NCBI GenBank assembly: GCA_012523465.1
Contig: JAAYIK010000013.1
Coordinates: 186,001 to 250,000 of the forward strand
DNA from: Lysobacteraceae bacterium
GTDB taxonomy: Bacteria; Pseudomonadota; Gammaproteobacteria; Nitrococcales; AK92
DNA length: 64,000 bases
Reading direction: 5' to 3'
Shown here: positions 19,337 to 27,882 of the stretch, in pieces
Numbering within the stretch: position 1 is the first letter of the stretch
Layout: each line of letters begins with the position of its first letter
Made by a program: the position numbers and the translations under genes
Notes under the pieces: generated by a model
The model's input: only the letters and a program-made list of their open reading frames with translations
Databases searched by the model: none
What the model was told of the DNA's origin: nothing

Positions 19337-20708
19337 AGCCCCTCAGCACGCCCACACTATAGAGCAGCACCAAAACGACCAGCACCGGCGAGACAAAGCG
19401 CAGCACGAAGTACCAGAGCCCGAAGTAGCTGCCGAGCCGCACCTCCTCCGCAACCGCGGCCCGCTTCATCCGCCAGCCGACGAACAGCGCCACACCCAGC
19501 CCGCCTAGCGGCAGCATGATGTTGCTGGTCACGCCGTCCAGCAGATCGAAGAAGGTCTTGCCACTCAACGCATCGATGAAGCCAAGCGGGTGGAAACCGC
19601 TCATCAGGTTGAATGACAGCGCACTGAAAATCCCGAGGATCCAGGCGATGACCGCCAGAATTCCGGCCGCCTGCAATCGGCTTAACCCGCGCCGGGCCAT
19701 CAGATAGGCGGTGGCCGGCTCCAGCAGCGAGATCGCCGAGGTCAGCGCGGCGAACACCACCAGTAGGAAGAACAGGAAACCGAAGAAGCTGCCGGCGACC
19801 ATCTGGCCGAAGACATACGGCAGCGTCTGGAACAACAAACCGGGGCCAGCTTGCGGCTCCAGGCCGATGGAGAAGACAATGGGGAAGATCATCAGCCCTG
19901 CCAGCAGAGCGACGATGGTGTCCGTAGTGATGACCACCACCGTGTTGCGACCGATGGACTCTTGGGGAGAGAGATAAGAGCCGTAGGCCATCACTGCTCC
20001 CATCCCCAGGCTAAGACTGAAGAAAGCCTGGCCCAGTGCCATGAGCACCGACTCCGGACCGAGCTGGCTGAAATCCGGCCTAAACAGGAACGTAAAGCCC
20101 TCGGCAAAGGCACCGATCCAGGCGCCGTAGCCGACCAGAACCAGGATCAGCAGGAACAGCAGCGGCATCATCCAGCCCACCGCCCACTCGATGCCGCCGC
20201 GCACGCCGCGGGCGACGATGAGGAAGCAAATCAGCATGAACAGGGTGTGCCAGAAAATCTGCAGCCCCGGGCTGTCCAACAGGCTGCCGAACTGGGCCTG
20301 AGCTTCCTCCGCCCCCAACCCTGAAAGCGCGCCGGTCAGGCCCCTCAGCGTATAGTCCAGTGCCCAGCCGGCGATCACACTGTAGAAGGAAAGGATCAAA
20401 AACCCAGCCAGAACGCCCATGCCGCCGATCAGGCGCCAGACAGGGCTTACACCGCTCTCCTCCGCCGCCGCCCGCATCGCGGCCACCGGATTGCTCTGCC
20501 CGCGGCGTCCGACCAGGATCTCAGCAATCATAATGGGCACGCCGATGGCGAGTATGCAGAGCAGGTAAACCAGAACGAAGGCTCCACCTCCATTAGCCCC
20601 GGCCATGTAGGGAAATTTCCAGATGTTCCCCAGGCCTATGGCGGAGCCGGCCACCGCCAGCACGAAGCCGCGGCTGCCGCTCCACTGCTCTCGGGTCTGT
20701 TGCACCAT
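19335..20708 (-). CDS. Neurotransmitter:sodium symporter (NSS) family transporter
   Basis: 457 residues. The first helix carries the family signature SAIGLGNIWKFPYMAGANGGGAF (sodium and substrate site, residues about 21-43), then FVLVYLLCILAIGVPIMIAEILVGR. About eleven or twelve membrane segments; MAYGSYLSPQESIGRN near 240 is also typical. Bacterial relatives carry amino acids with sodium. The short tail and absence of a large C-terminal domain match MhsT/LeuT-type members. Substrate is not predictable. Convergent with fabB. Confidence 0.92.
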   Translation of the reverse strand: MVQQTREQWSGSRGFVLAVAGSAIGLGNIWKFPYMAGANGGGAFVLVYLLCILAIGVPIMIAEILVGRRGQSNPVAAMRAAAEESGVSPVWRLIGGMGVLAGFLILSFYSVIAGWALDYTLRGLTGALSGLGAEEAQAQFGSLLDSPGLQIFWHTLFMLICFLIVARGVRGGIEWAVGWMMPLLFLLILVLVGYGAWIGAFAEGFTFLFRPDFSQLGPESVLMALGQAFFSLSLGMGAVMAYGSYLSPQESIGRNTVVVITTDTIVALLAGLMIFPIVFSIGLEPQAGPGLLFQTLPYVFGQMVAGSFFGFLFFLLVVFAALTSAISLLEPATAYLMARRGLSRLQAAGILAVIAWILGIFSALSFNLMSGFHPLGFIDALSGKTFFDLLDGVTSNIMLPLGGLGVALFVGWRMKRAAVAEEVRLGSYFGLWYFVLRFVSPVLVVLVLLYSVGVLRG

Positions 20709-20872
20709 TGTTGTTGTTCTCCGCTTGGGGGGTTCCTAGGAGGCACCGGGCAAGACGGCCTGCCGGTGCCGAACAGTGCTGCCTGAATTGTGGCAATCGG
20801 GCCGCACGGCGGCAACTCGCCGCCCGCCCCGAGGTCTGCCCACCGTCGCCCCTGCCCTGTTGGCAGGCCGCA

Positions 20873-21193
20873 GGCGCTGTCGGCTTCAGCGCCAGGGACT
20901 TCGCCAAGCTCCGGTCGGCACCACCTCCACCTGGTGGAGCATGGTCATGCCTTGCTATATGCGCATCGACTACCTGGCCGAGGGAATCGCCCGCGGTGCC
21001 GGCGCCAACGGCGGCAAAACCCGATCTTGAACACCGTCACCATCTCGGACGGCGTCGCCGACGAGCCGGGGACGATGAAATGCTCGCTGGCATCCGGGGG
21101 ATGATCACCGGTTCGGCGGAATCCAGCGCCGGCTGTCAAGGATTCGACGGCCTGCTCGCCATCGGCGCAACGACAGGAACAGGCCCGGCTGCC
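20873..21193 (+). pseudogene. Decayed fragment of dihydroxy-acid dehydratase (ilvD/edd family)
   Basis: Four consecutive blocks match, in order, the N-terminal part of IlvD-type dehydratases but in three reading frames: GAVGFSARDFAKL (20873-20911), VGTTSTWWSMVMPCYMRIDYL continuing to 21018, LNTVTISDGVADEPGTMKCS to 21101, and GMITGSAESSAGCQGFDGLL ending at 21193. Family equivalents are AVGF..DDF.KP, IVG...W...TPCNM....LAE, FNTI.VSDGI...EGMKYSL and REVIADSIE......DGLVAI. Three frameshifts and several lost conserved residues (for example the CDK motif) show it is dead, and the C-terminal four-fifths is missing. The flanking bases 20709-20872 and 21194-21313 hold nothing I recognise. Confidence 0.7.
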
Positions 21194-21313
21194 AGGCAGC
21201 CGCCGCCATGCTATCGATGCGGCGTGCTGGCAAAGTACGCTCGCAGTGTCGGTTCAGCTGCTGAGGGTGCGGTCGCCGACCGCTTCGCCCTCTTGACAGC
21301 GCTAGGTCGCAGA

Positions 21314-21523
21314 TCAGCCTCGCTCCCGCGTGCTGCGGCGGTTCCAGCCGGCGATGGCGTCCTCCCGCTTTTCCTTCTCCGGACCACGGGCCTCGCAGCG
21401 AGTGCAGTACACCACGTAGAAAGGCTCATAGCCGGGCTGGCCGGGGTCGCGATAGATGTCGGCAACGCCGCCGCAGAATGGGCACAAATGCAAATCCCGA
21501 ACCGTGCTTGCTTTGGATGGCAT
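21314..21523 (-). CDS. Lar-like (restriction alleviation family) zinc-ribbon protein
   Basis: 69 residues from ATG 21523. Zinc-ribbon cysteines are C14, C17, C40 and C43 (LHLCPFCGG and VYCTRCEARGP), followed by EDAIAGWNRR, the usual ending of Lar-like proteins. Lar proteins of phages and enterobacteria weaken type I restriction, but chromosomal Lar-like zinc ribbons are often uncharacterised, so the function is open. It ends 7 bases after the Gre-like gene on the same strand begins the unit; the two may be cotranscribed. Confidence 0.7.
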   Translation of the reverse strand: MPSKASTVRDLHLCPFCGGVADIYRDPGQPGYEPFYVVYCTRCEARGPEKEKREDAIAGWNRRSTRERG

Positions 21524-21530
21524 TGAAGGG

Positions 21531-22043
21531 CTATTCCTGTTCGTAATCGATCGCGATGATTTCGAGGACTTCCACGCCATTCGCGGTCTCCAGCCGCACC
21601 TCGTCGTCCAGGCTGCGTCCCAGCAGGGCACGGGCGACAGGCGCCAGGAAGGAGACCCGGCCTTCGGCGGCATTGGCTTCGTCGACGCCGACGATGCGAT
21701 AGCGCCGCTCCTCGCCCGCTTCGGTCGACACCGTGACCGTCGCGCCGAAGCGCACCACCTCGGGATCCTGGCCGGCAGGGTCCACTACTACGGCGCTGGC
21801 CAGCCTGGCGTCCAGCTCGGCGAGCTGCTGGGCCAGAACCGCGTGGCGCCGGCGCCGCTCGCCCTCGTCCGCCAGCTCGTCCAAGGCATCGCGCTGGCGA
21901 GCCAGCCGCTCTCGCTCTTCCTGCAGCAACCGCAAGCCGCGCGGCGTCACGTAATTGGGCGTGCCGGGGGGCAACGGCGGGCGGGCCGGCACCACCAGAG
22001 GCACATCCTGGGCGTCGTCCTCTTTCACGAATGCCTTGCTCAT
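21531..22043 (-). CDS. GreA/GreB-family transcription elongation factor-like protein
   Basis: 170 residues from ATG 22043. An N-terminal coiled coil (about 40-95) starts with PNYVTPRGLRLLQEERERL and a C-terminal FKBP-like domain (about 100-170) holds VRFGATVTVSTEAGEERRYRIVG, SFLAPVARALLGRSLDDEVRLE. The coiled-coil tip reads LADEGERRRRHAVL, without the GDLxENxEY sequence used by GreA/GreB to hold the catalytic magnesium in RNA polymerase, so transcript cleavage activity is doubtful. It may be a competitor-type secondary-channel factor. The 31-base gap to fliR suggests separation from the flagellar cluster only by convention; same strand. Confidence 0.75.
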   Translation of the reverse strand: MSKAFVKEDDAQDVPLVVPARPPLPPGTPNYVTPRGLRLLQEERERLARQRDALDELADEGERRRRHAVLAQQLAELDARLASAVVVDPAGQDPEVVRFGATVTVSTEAGEERRYRIVGVDEANAAEGRVSFLAPVARALLGRSLDDEVRLETANGVEVLEIIAIDYEQE

Positions 22044-22074
22044 GACGCTACTGTAGCGCAAAAGCGCCAGGCAA

Positions 22075-22851
22075 TCAGGCCGCCAGCAGCTGGCGCAGCG
22101 CGCCGAACGCCGTGCTCCAGATCTGCAGCAGCCGCGTTTGCAGCACTGGCAGCACGAAAAACAGCACCGTCAGAAAGCCCAGCATGATGGTGACCGGGAA
22201 GCCGACTGAGAAAAGGTTCATCTGCGGCGCGGCCCGGGTCATCACGCCCATGGCCAGCTGCACCACCAGCAGCACCACCACTGCCGGCAGCGCGATCAGC
22301 ACCCCGCCGGCGAACATCTGGGTGCCGAAGGCAGCCACGGCCATGAAGTCGGCCTGCTGTAGGCCGAAGCCGGCCACCGGCATGGTCTCGAAGCTGGTCG
22401 CCAGCAGCTCGATCAGCATGTGATGGCCACCAATGCCAAGAAACAGCAGCGTCGCCAGGATCAGCAGGAACTGCGACAGCATGGGCACGCTGGCGCCACT
22501 TTGCGGGTCCACCATGGTGGCGAAGCCCAGGCCCATGGTCAGGCCGATGCCCTCACCGGCAATGACCACGGCCTGAAAGGCTGCCGCCAGCACCAGCCCG
22601 GTCAGCATCCCGATCAAGGCTTCCTGAACCGCCACCAACAGCGCTGTCGGCGAGAGCAAGTCCATGGCCGGCGGAGGCGGCACCGCCGGCAGCACGGCCA
22701 CGGTGAGCGCCAGGCTGAGCAGCACCCGTACCCGGATCGGCACCTGCACGTTGCTGAACAGCGGCGCCGTCAGCAGCATGGCAGTGATGCGTATCCAGGG
22801 CCAGCCGAAATGGGCGACCAACTGGCCGATCTCGGCGCTACTGAAATGCAT
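22075..22851 (-). CDS. fliR: Flagellar export apparatus protein FliR
   Basis: 258 residues from ATG 22851 (a GTG at 22869 is possible). Six membrane segments, with the family pattern VQVPIRVRVLLSLALT near 40, GEGIGLTMGLGFATMVDPQSG near 100 and MTRAAPQMNLFSVGFP near 208. Part of the FliPQR export gate in the basal body. It is the last gene of the fliKLMNOPQR run; flhB, which usually follows, is not in the window. Confidence 0.95.
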   Translation of the reverse strand: MHFSSAEIGQLVAHFGWPWIRITAMLLTAPLFSNVQVPIRVRVLLSLALTVAVLPAVPPPPAMDLLSPTALLVAVQEALIGMLTGLVLAAAFQAVVIAGEGIGLTMGLGFATMVDPQSGASVPMLSQFLLILATLLFLGIGGHHMLIELLATSFETMPVAGFGLQQADFMAVAAFGTQMFAGGVLIALPAVVVLLVVQLAMGVMTRAAPQMNLFSVGFPVTIMLGFLTVLFFVLPVLQTRLLQIWSTAFGALRQLLAA

Positions 22852-22870
22852 GCCGGCTTCCCGACCCACC

Positions 22871-23149
22871 TCACGGCCCGTAGCTGACCAGCTCCGGTAT
22901 CGCCGTCAGCAGGCCGCGGGTGAAGTCCAGCAGCACGGTTAGCATCCAGGGAGCGGCGATGAAGAGCGTCAGCGCTAGCACGGCCAGTTTTGGCACGAAG
23001 CTCAAGGTCTGCTCGTTGATCTGGGTGGCGGCCTGGAACATCCCGATGAGCAGGCCGACGCCGAGGGCGCTGAGCAGGACCGGTGCCGCCAGCAGAACGA
23101 TGATCCACAGCGCCTGACGCCCCAGCTCGACCACGATGTCAGGACTCAT
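22871..23149 (-). CDS. fliQ: Flagellar export apparatus protein FliQ
   Basis: 92 residues with two membrane helices: ALWIIVLLAAPVLLSALGVGLLIGMFQA with the conserved ATQINEQTLSFVPKL loop, then ALTLFIAAPWMLTVLLDF. Four copies surround FliP in the export gate. Only 19 bases separate it from fliR and 48 from fliP. Confidence 0.95.
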   Translation of the reverse strand: MSPDIVVELGRQALWIIVLLAAPVLLSALGVGLLIGMFQAATQINEQTLSFVPKLAVLALTLFIAAPWMLTVLLDFTRGLLTAIPELVSYGP

Positions 23150-23197
23150 GCCTACCTCCCGGTTACGACTGCGCCTGAGCTGCCGGCGGCAGCCCTC

Positions 23198-23953
23198 TCA
23201 GGCGGTGAAGCTCGATGCCAACGACCCGATAATCAGCGACCAGCCGTCCACTAGCACGAACAGCATGATCTTGAACGGCAGCGAAATGATCATGGGCGAG
23301 AGCATAATCATGCCCATAGACATCAGGGTGCTGGCCACCACCAGGTCGATGACCAAAAACGGCAGAAAGATGATGAAGCCAATCTGGAAAGCCGTCTTCA
23401 GCTCGCTGGTCAGAAAGGCCGGAATGATGATGCTCAGCGGCAAATCTTCCGGCCCCTCCACCGGCTCCGCCCTGGCGATGCGCAGGAACAGGGCAATGTC
23501 CTCCTCCCGCGTCTGCGCCAGCATGAAGCTCCGCAGCGGCACGCTGGCCTGGCGCAGCGCCTGCTCCGAGGTGATCTCTTCCGCCAGATATGGCTGCAAC
23601 GCCTGCTCGTTGATGGCATTGAAGACCGGCGCCATGACGAACAGGGTCAGGAACAGCGCCAGCCCGATCAGCACCTGGTTGGATGGGGCCGCCGCCGTGC
23701 CGAGCGCGGTACGCAACAGGCGCAGCACGATGATGATGCGTGTGAAGGCCGTCATGGTGAGCAGCAGCGCCGGCAGCAGCGTCAGCAGCGTCATGACGAC
23801 CAGGATCTGGAACGTCACGCTGTAGGTTTCGCCCTCGGGGCCGGCTTGCACCGTCAGCGCCTCGATGGCGGGCAGCTGCGCTAGCGCCGTGCCGGGCAGG
23901 AGCAGCCCGCAGGCGAGGCATGGCAAAAGGCGAAAACGAAACATTCTGGGCAT
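23198..23953 (-). CDS. fliP: Flagellar export apparatus protein FliP
   Basis: 251 residues from ATG 23953 with GGTGAG upstream. An N-terminal cleaved signal ([20 protein letters not shown]) and four membrane helices are typical. Conserved pieces: [26 protein letters not shown]-equivalent [11 protein letters not shown], and [23 protein letters not shown] before the C-terminus. Forms the core pentamer of the export channel. Confidence 0.96.
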   Translation of the reverse strand: MPRMFRFRLLPCLACGLLLPGTALAQLPAIEALTVQAGPEGETYSVTFQILVVMTLLTLLPALLLTMTAFTRIIIVLRLLRTALGTAAAPSNQVLIGLALFLTLFVMAPVFNAINEQALQPYLAEEITSEQALRQASVPLRSFMLAQTREEDIALFLRIARAEPVEGPEDLPLSIIIPAFLTSELKTAFQIGFIIFLPFLVIDLVVASTLMSMGMIMLSPMIISLPFKIMLFVLVDGWSLIIGSLASSFTA

Positions 23954-23978
23954 GTTGCTCACCGCGTCGGCGACCAGC

Positions 23979-24407
23979 TCAACGCTTGCCTTCCGACTGC
24001 TGCATGACCCGGCGCAGCCGCTCGGCGAAGGAATTGCCCCCGGGCGCCGGACGGGTGCCGCTGCCGATGCCGTCCTCGGCCAGCGGCTCCTCCAGCACAT
24101 GCAAGGTCTGTACCCGTCCCGGCGCAACCCCGATCAAGAGCTGCTTGTCGCCGACCTGGATCAGCACCACCCGCTCGCGCTGGCCCACCGCCAGCCCGCC
24201 CAGCACGCGCAGCTGGCCGCCGCCGTGGCCACCGATGCTACCCATGCGGCGCATCAGCCATGCCAGCACGAGAATGGCCACGATCACCGCCAGCAAACCG
24301 ACGATAAGCCGCACCAGAGAACTGACATCGACCCCGGCCGGCTCGGCGGCGGCAAGGGCCGCCGGGCTGCAGCAGAACAGCGACGGCAGAATCACGCTCT
24401 TTCGCAT
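23979..24407 (-). CDS. fliO: Flagellar biosynthesis protein FliO
   Basis: 142 residues. Short N-terminal signal-like stretch, one membrane helix ([22 protein letters not shown], about 31-52) and a cytosolic domain with [29 protein letters not shown], the usual FliO beta fold. It assists FliP assembly. Placed between fliN and fliP as in most gammaproteobacteria. Confidence 0.93.
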   Translation of the reverse strand: MRKSVILPSLFCCSPAALAAAEPAGVDVSSLVRLIVGLLAVIVAILVLAWLMRRMGSIGGHGGGQLRVLGGLAVGQRERVVLIQVGDKQLLIGVAPGRVQTLHVLEEPLAEDGIGSGTRPAPGGNSFAERLRRVMQQSEGKR

Positions 24408-24416
24408 CGCTTGTCC

Positions 24417-24833
24417 TTACCGCAGCTTGCGCACCCGATCCGCCGGGCTGACCACGTCGGTGAGCCGGATGCCGAAGCGCTCATTCACCACTACCACCTC
24501 GCCGTGGGCGATAAGGGTGCCGTTGACCTTCACGTCTAGCGGCTCGCCGGCCAGCCGGTCCAACTCCACCACCGAACCGTGGTTGAGCTGCAGCAGGTTG
24601 CGGATGTTGATCTTGGTGCTGCCGATCTCCACCGAGAGCGTTACCGGAATATCCAGTATCGCCTCCAGGTTCTTGTCCTCGTTGCCTTTTTCCTCGGTCT
24701 CGTCGGTCAGTTCGTCGAGCGGCATCGGCACCGCCTCGTCCGACTTCGCCTGGGCAGCCTCCTCCTGCCGAGCCTGCTCGGCGAGCGCTGCCGCCCAGTC
24801 CTCCATGATGTCGTTGTCAGTCTTCTCGCTCAT
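24417..24833 (-). CDS. fliN: Flagellar motor switch protein FliN
   Basis: 138 residues. An acidic, unstructured N-terminal half is followed by a SpoA domain (about 60-137): LDIPVTLSVEIGSTKINIRNLLQL, GSVVELDRLAGEPLDVKVNGTLIAHGEVVVVNERFGIRLTDVV. Forms the cytoplasmic C-ring base and binds FliH. Its start overlaps the fliM stop by 17 bases, indicating translational coupling. Confidence 0.96.
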   Translation of the reverse strand: MSEKTDNDIMEDWAAALAEQARQEEAAQAKSDEAVPMPLDELTDETEEKGNEDKNLEAILDIPVTLSVEIGSTKINIRNLLQLNHGSVVELDRLAGEPLDVKVNGTLIAHGEVVVVNERFGIRLTDVVSPADRVRKLR

Positions 24834-25845
24834 TTTTCGCCTTTAGGTTGAGAATGACGTCCGCATCGGATTTGGGAATCGTGATGCGCCGGGTGATCTT
24901 GACAGCCGCCTGTCCGTTGGCGGCGCCGTAGATTCCTTTGAACAGAGGGATGTCCTCGGCGAAGATGATGGCCTCCTCCGGCTTGTCGATGGGGATGACG
25001 TCGCCGGGACGCAGCAAGGCCAGCTCGCGCAGCGTCAGCTCAATCTCGCACAGCCGGCTGGTCAGGGTGACGGGGGCGTCCTTGATCTCCTCGCGCAGGG
25101 AGCGGCTCCAACGCTCATCGACCTCGTTGCGGTCGCTCTGCAAGCCGGCATCTAGCAGGCTACGGATCGGCTCGATGGTGTAGTACGGCAGCGCCACGTG
25201 GAGATCGCCGCCACCGCCGTCCAGCTCGACATGGAACTTGCTGACCACCACCACCTCGGTGGGACTGACGATGTTGGCGAACTGGGGATTGACCTCCGAG
25301 CCCTGGTACTCGAACTTCACCTCCAGCACCGGCGCCCAGGCCTGCTCCAGATCGGCAAAAGCCTGGTTCAGCATGTTCTGGATGACACGCTGCTCGGTCG
25401 GGGTGAACTCGCGGCCCTCGATCTTGGGAGCGAAGCGGCCATCGCCGCCGAAGAAATTGTCGACCGCGATGAACACCAGTTTGGGGTCGATGACGAACAG
25501 CCCGGTTCCGCGCAGCGGATGCATCTTCACCAGGTTGAGGCTGGTCGGCACGTAGAGGCTGTGGACGTATTCGCCGAACTTGAGCATCTCCACGCCGCCA
25601 ACGGAGACCTCCGGCGTGCGGCGCAGCATGTTGAACAGACCGATCCGGAACAGGCGCGCGAAGCGCTCGTTGATCATCTCCAGGGTCGGCATCCGTCCGC
25701 GGACGATGCGCTCCTGGTTGAAGTCGTACCTTCTTACGCCGTCCGGGTCGGCAGCCGCATCGGTCTCCGTCTCGACGGCGCCGCCCTCGATGCCGTGCAA
25801 GAGGGCATCGATTTCGTCCTGGGTTAAGACGTCGTGCATCGCCAT
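24817..25845 (-). CDS. fliM: Flagellar motor switch protein FliM
   Basis: 342 residues (an ATG two codons in, at 25839, is equally possible). The CheY-phosphate binding peptide LSQDEIDALL-type is seen as LTQDEIDALLHG at residues 7-18. A CheC-like middle domain (about 60-240) and a C-terminal SpoA domain (about 255-330) follow. It controls rotation direction in the switch complex with FliG and FliN. Confidence 0.96.
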   Translation of the reverse strand: MAMHDVLTQDEIDALLHGIEGGAVETETDAAADPDGVRRYDFNQERIVRGRMPTLEMINERFARLFRIGLFNMLRRTPEVSVGGVEMLKFGEYVHSLYVPTSLNLVKMHPLRGTGLFVIDPKLVFIAVDNFFGGDGRFAPKIEGREFTPTEQRVIQNMLNQAFADLEQAWAPVLEVKFEYQGSEVNPQFANIVSPTEVVVVSKFHVELDGGGGDLHVALPYYTIEPIRSLLDAGLQSDRNEVDERWSRSLREEIKDAPVTLTSRLCEIELTLRELALLRPGDVIPIDKPEEAIIFAEDIPLFKGIYGAANGQAAVKITRRITIPKSDADVILNLKAKNERED

Positions 25846-25848
25846 GGG

Positions 25849-26343
25849 CTATTGCATCACGAATCCGGTGAAATACAGATCGGAGGCCTGGCCGCCGACA
25901 TCGTGGTCGAACAGGATGTTGTTGACCTCGGTGAGGGCCTCCACGCGCAGCCGCTCCTTGCCTTCCCGGTCGGCGACGTCGGCGAAGGTCTTACTGGATA
26001 GCAGCATCAGCAGATTGTTACGGATTACCGGCATGTGCTGCATGATCGCATCCCGCACGCGCTCGTCGCGGGTCATGATCTCGATGTCCGCCTGCAGAAA
26101 TCCCATCCGTCCGTCACTGCGCTCGAAATTGACCACCAGGGGCTCGAGCGAGATGTAGATCGGTGGCTTTGGCTTGGGAGCGGCAATGGTGATCTCGCTG
26201 TTGCTCGGCTGGCCGATGACGCCGGTCACGTAAAGAGCGCCGCTGACGCCGATAGCGCTGACCAGCACGATCAAAATGATCAGTAGCGTCACGACCGCCG
26301 TCGCCCCCGGCGGGCCCGACGTGTTGCCATCAGTCATGGACAT
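25849..26343 (-). CDS. fliL: Flagellar basal body-associated protein FliL
   Basis: 164 residues with AGGAG eight bases before the ATG at 26343. One membrane helix (about 15-40: TAVVTLLIILIVLVSAIGV) and a periplasmic stomatin-like domain with YISLEPLVVNFE and YLQ-equivalent GFLQADIEIMTRDE. It encircles stator units and supports torque. Three bases separate it from fliM. Confidence 0.94.
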   Translation of the reverse strand: MSMTDGNTSGPPGATAVVTLLIILIVLVSAIGVSGALYVTGVIGQPSNSEITIAAPKPKPPIYISLEPLVVNFERSDGRMGFLQADIEIMTRDERVRDAIMQHMPVIRNNLLMLLSSKTFADVADREGKERLRVEALTEVNNILFDHDVGGQASDLYFTGFVMQ

Positions 26344-26372
26344 CCAGGAACTCCTTCCGCCTCGATCCAGGC

Positions 26373-27326
26373 TTACACGTATTGGTCGATCAGCCCCCGC
26401 GAGACCCGCACCCGGGCCTCCACGGCGCCGACCGCGCTCTGTTCGTCAACCGCAGCGAGGCCCGTGCGCGGCGCGCCGCCGCCACCCTCGCTGCGTCCTC
26501 CACTCCACCCGCTCTGGTCCCGCGCCACATCGACGTCGACCTGGGTAAAGCCGCTCTCGCCCAGCATACCGCGCAGGCGCGGCAGCTCCGCCTCCAGCAC
26601 CTCCCGGGTGACAGCGTGCTGCGCCTGCAAGGTAATCGCGGCCTGGTTGTCCTTGACCGCGATACTGATCTCCAGCGGTCCCAGCTCGGGCGGATCGAGC
26701 CGGATTGTAGCCTGCTGTACGTCGTTGCGTACCAGCCACAGCAGGCGCTCGCCCACCGCCTGACCGAAATCCGAGTGGCGCACCGGCACCGACAGCGGGC
26801 GTTCCGCTTCGGCGGCGACGCCGGTTCGCTCGCTCCGCTGCGCCTGCAGCAGCAGGTTGAACTCCGGTCCCTCCGCCTCCAGGCCGCCCCGCTCCAGCGT
26901 GGCTCGCTCGGCGAAGCGGGTCTGCTCGGCCTGTTGCGCCTGCTCTGCGGCCAGCGCCTCCGCGAGCAGCTGCTGCTCGCTCGCCTGCCCGCTCAGCTGG
27001 CCGCGGCTGTTAGCGATGAAGCCGAGCAGCGCTGCGGGATCACCAGCGGCCTCACCGGTAACGGCCTCGTCCCCGACCGTCCTGGCGGCAGCAGCAATGC
27101 CCGCCGCCGACGGCTGCGCCGGCGTCGCTATCGCCACCAGCGCGGCAAGCTCCGCCCGGCCCTGCTCATGCAGCCAGTCCTGCAGTTCCCGTGGCGACAG
27201 GCTCTGCAGCTCCGGCGGCAGGCTGCTCAGCAGCGCCTCCAGAAACCCTTCGCCCGCGGCCGGCTGGACGGACTCGGGCTGGGCGCGCTCGGACAGCATT
27301 TGCACTATTGACAACTCAGAAATCAT
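26373..27326 (-). CDS. fliK: Flagellar hook-length control protein FliK
   Basis: 317 residues, low-complexity and rich in Ala, Glu and Gln in the N-terminal two thirds, then the Flg_hook domain (about 205-285) with the signature ATIRLDPPELGPLEISIAV and LRGMLGESGFTQVDV. Exported ruler that switches secretion from hook to filament proteins. It has its own sigma-54 promoter in the 90-base gap after fliJ, making it the probable first gene of the fliKLMNOPQR transcript. Confidence 0.93.
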   Translation of the reverse strand: MISELSIVQMLSERAQPESVQPAAGEGFLEALLSSLPPELQSLSPRELQDWLHEQGRAELAALVAIATPAQPSAAGIAAAARTVGDEAVTGEAAGDPAALLGFIANSRGQLSGQASEQQLLAEALAAEQAQQAEQTRFAERATLERGGLEAEGPEFNLLLQAQRSERTGVAAEAERPLSVPVRHSDFGQAVGERLLWLVRNDVQQATIRLDPPELGPLEISIAVKDNQAAITLQAQHAVTREVLEAELPRLRGMLGESGFTQVDVDVARDQSGWSGGRSEGGGGAPRTGLAAVDEQSAVGAVEARVRVSRGLIDQYV

Positions 27327-27365
27327 GTCTTGCCCCCACTAGCAGGCGATCGGCCCGATTTGCAC

Positions 27366-27381
27366 TGCAAGCTTCGGGCCA
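27366..27381 (-). promoter_or_regulatory. Sigma-54 promoter for fliK operon
   Basis: Read on the - strand: TGGCCCGAAGCTTGCA, against the consensus TGGCACG-N4-TTGCA; the invariant GG and GC are ten bases apart. Predicted start near 27355, 29 bases before the fliK ATG. A GGCGGC-AACGC-type hairpin (27401-27415) lies between this site and the fliJ stop. Confidence 0.82.
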
Positions 27382-27416
27382 AAGCTCCGTCGTCCCGGCC
27401 GGCGGCAACGCCGCCG

Positions 27417-27863
27417 TCAGTCGTCCGGCAACTTGTGCCGCCGGCGCAGCGCCATGGCGTCATTCTGCTGCTGCTCGCGACGCTGCACCTCCTGACGCTC
27501 GGCCTCGGCATAGCGCTGCACCACCTTGTCGATGGCTTTTGCCTTGCTCAGCAGCGCCAGCCATTGCTGCCGCTTTTGCTCGACCGCGGCGCTCAGCTGT
27601 TCCACCTCGTGCTGCTGCTGCCGGATGGCGGCATCGATGCGGCCGACGAAAGCGTTGTAGTCGCGCAGCCGGAACCCGTCGATGCCGGCAGCGCCGCTGC
27701 GAATGCGCTGCTCCTGGTACTGGGCGCGGAACTCTTCCAGCTGCTGCAGGCGGGCCTGCTGCTCCTGCAGCCGCTGTTGCAGGGCGGCATAGGCCGTGGC
27801 GGCCGCCTCCGCCTTGTCGTCGGCGATCTTCCGGACCGGCCGCATGCGCTCGGAACGGGTCAT
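27417..27863 (-). CDS. fliJ: Flagellar export protein FliJ
   Basis: 148 residues, almost entirely charged coiled coil rich in Gln, Glu and Arg (for example YAALQQRLQEQQARLQQLEE). It is the general chaperone/escort of the export ATPase and bridges FliI to FlhA. Typical length and position directly after fliI, with a 19-base gap. Confidence 0.93.
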   Translation of the reverse strand: MTRSERMRPVRKIADDKAEAAATAYAALQQRLQEQQARLQQLEEFRAQYQEQRIRSGAAGIDGFRLRDYNAFVGRIDAAIRQQQHEVEQLSAAVEQKRQQWLALLSKAKAIDKVVQRYAEAERQEVQRREQQQNDAMALRRRHKLPDD

Positions 27864-27882
27864 GGTTCAAGCTCCATCGCGT

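Noticed and set aside
21314-21523. Lar-like protein as evidence of a phage remnant
   Set aside because: The flanking genes are chromosomal (Gre-like, flagellar, NSS) and no other phage gene is present.
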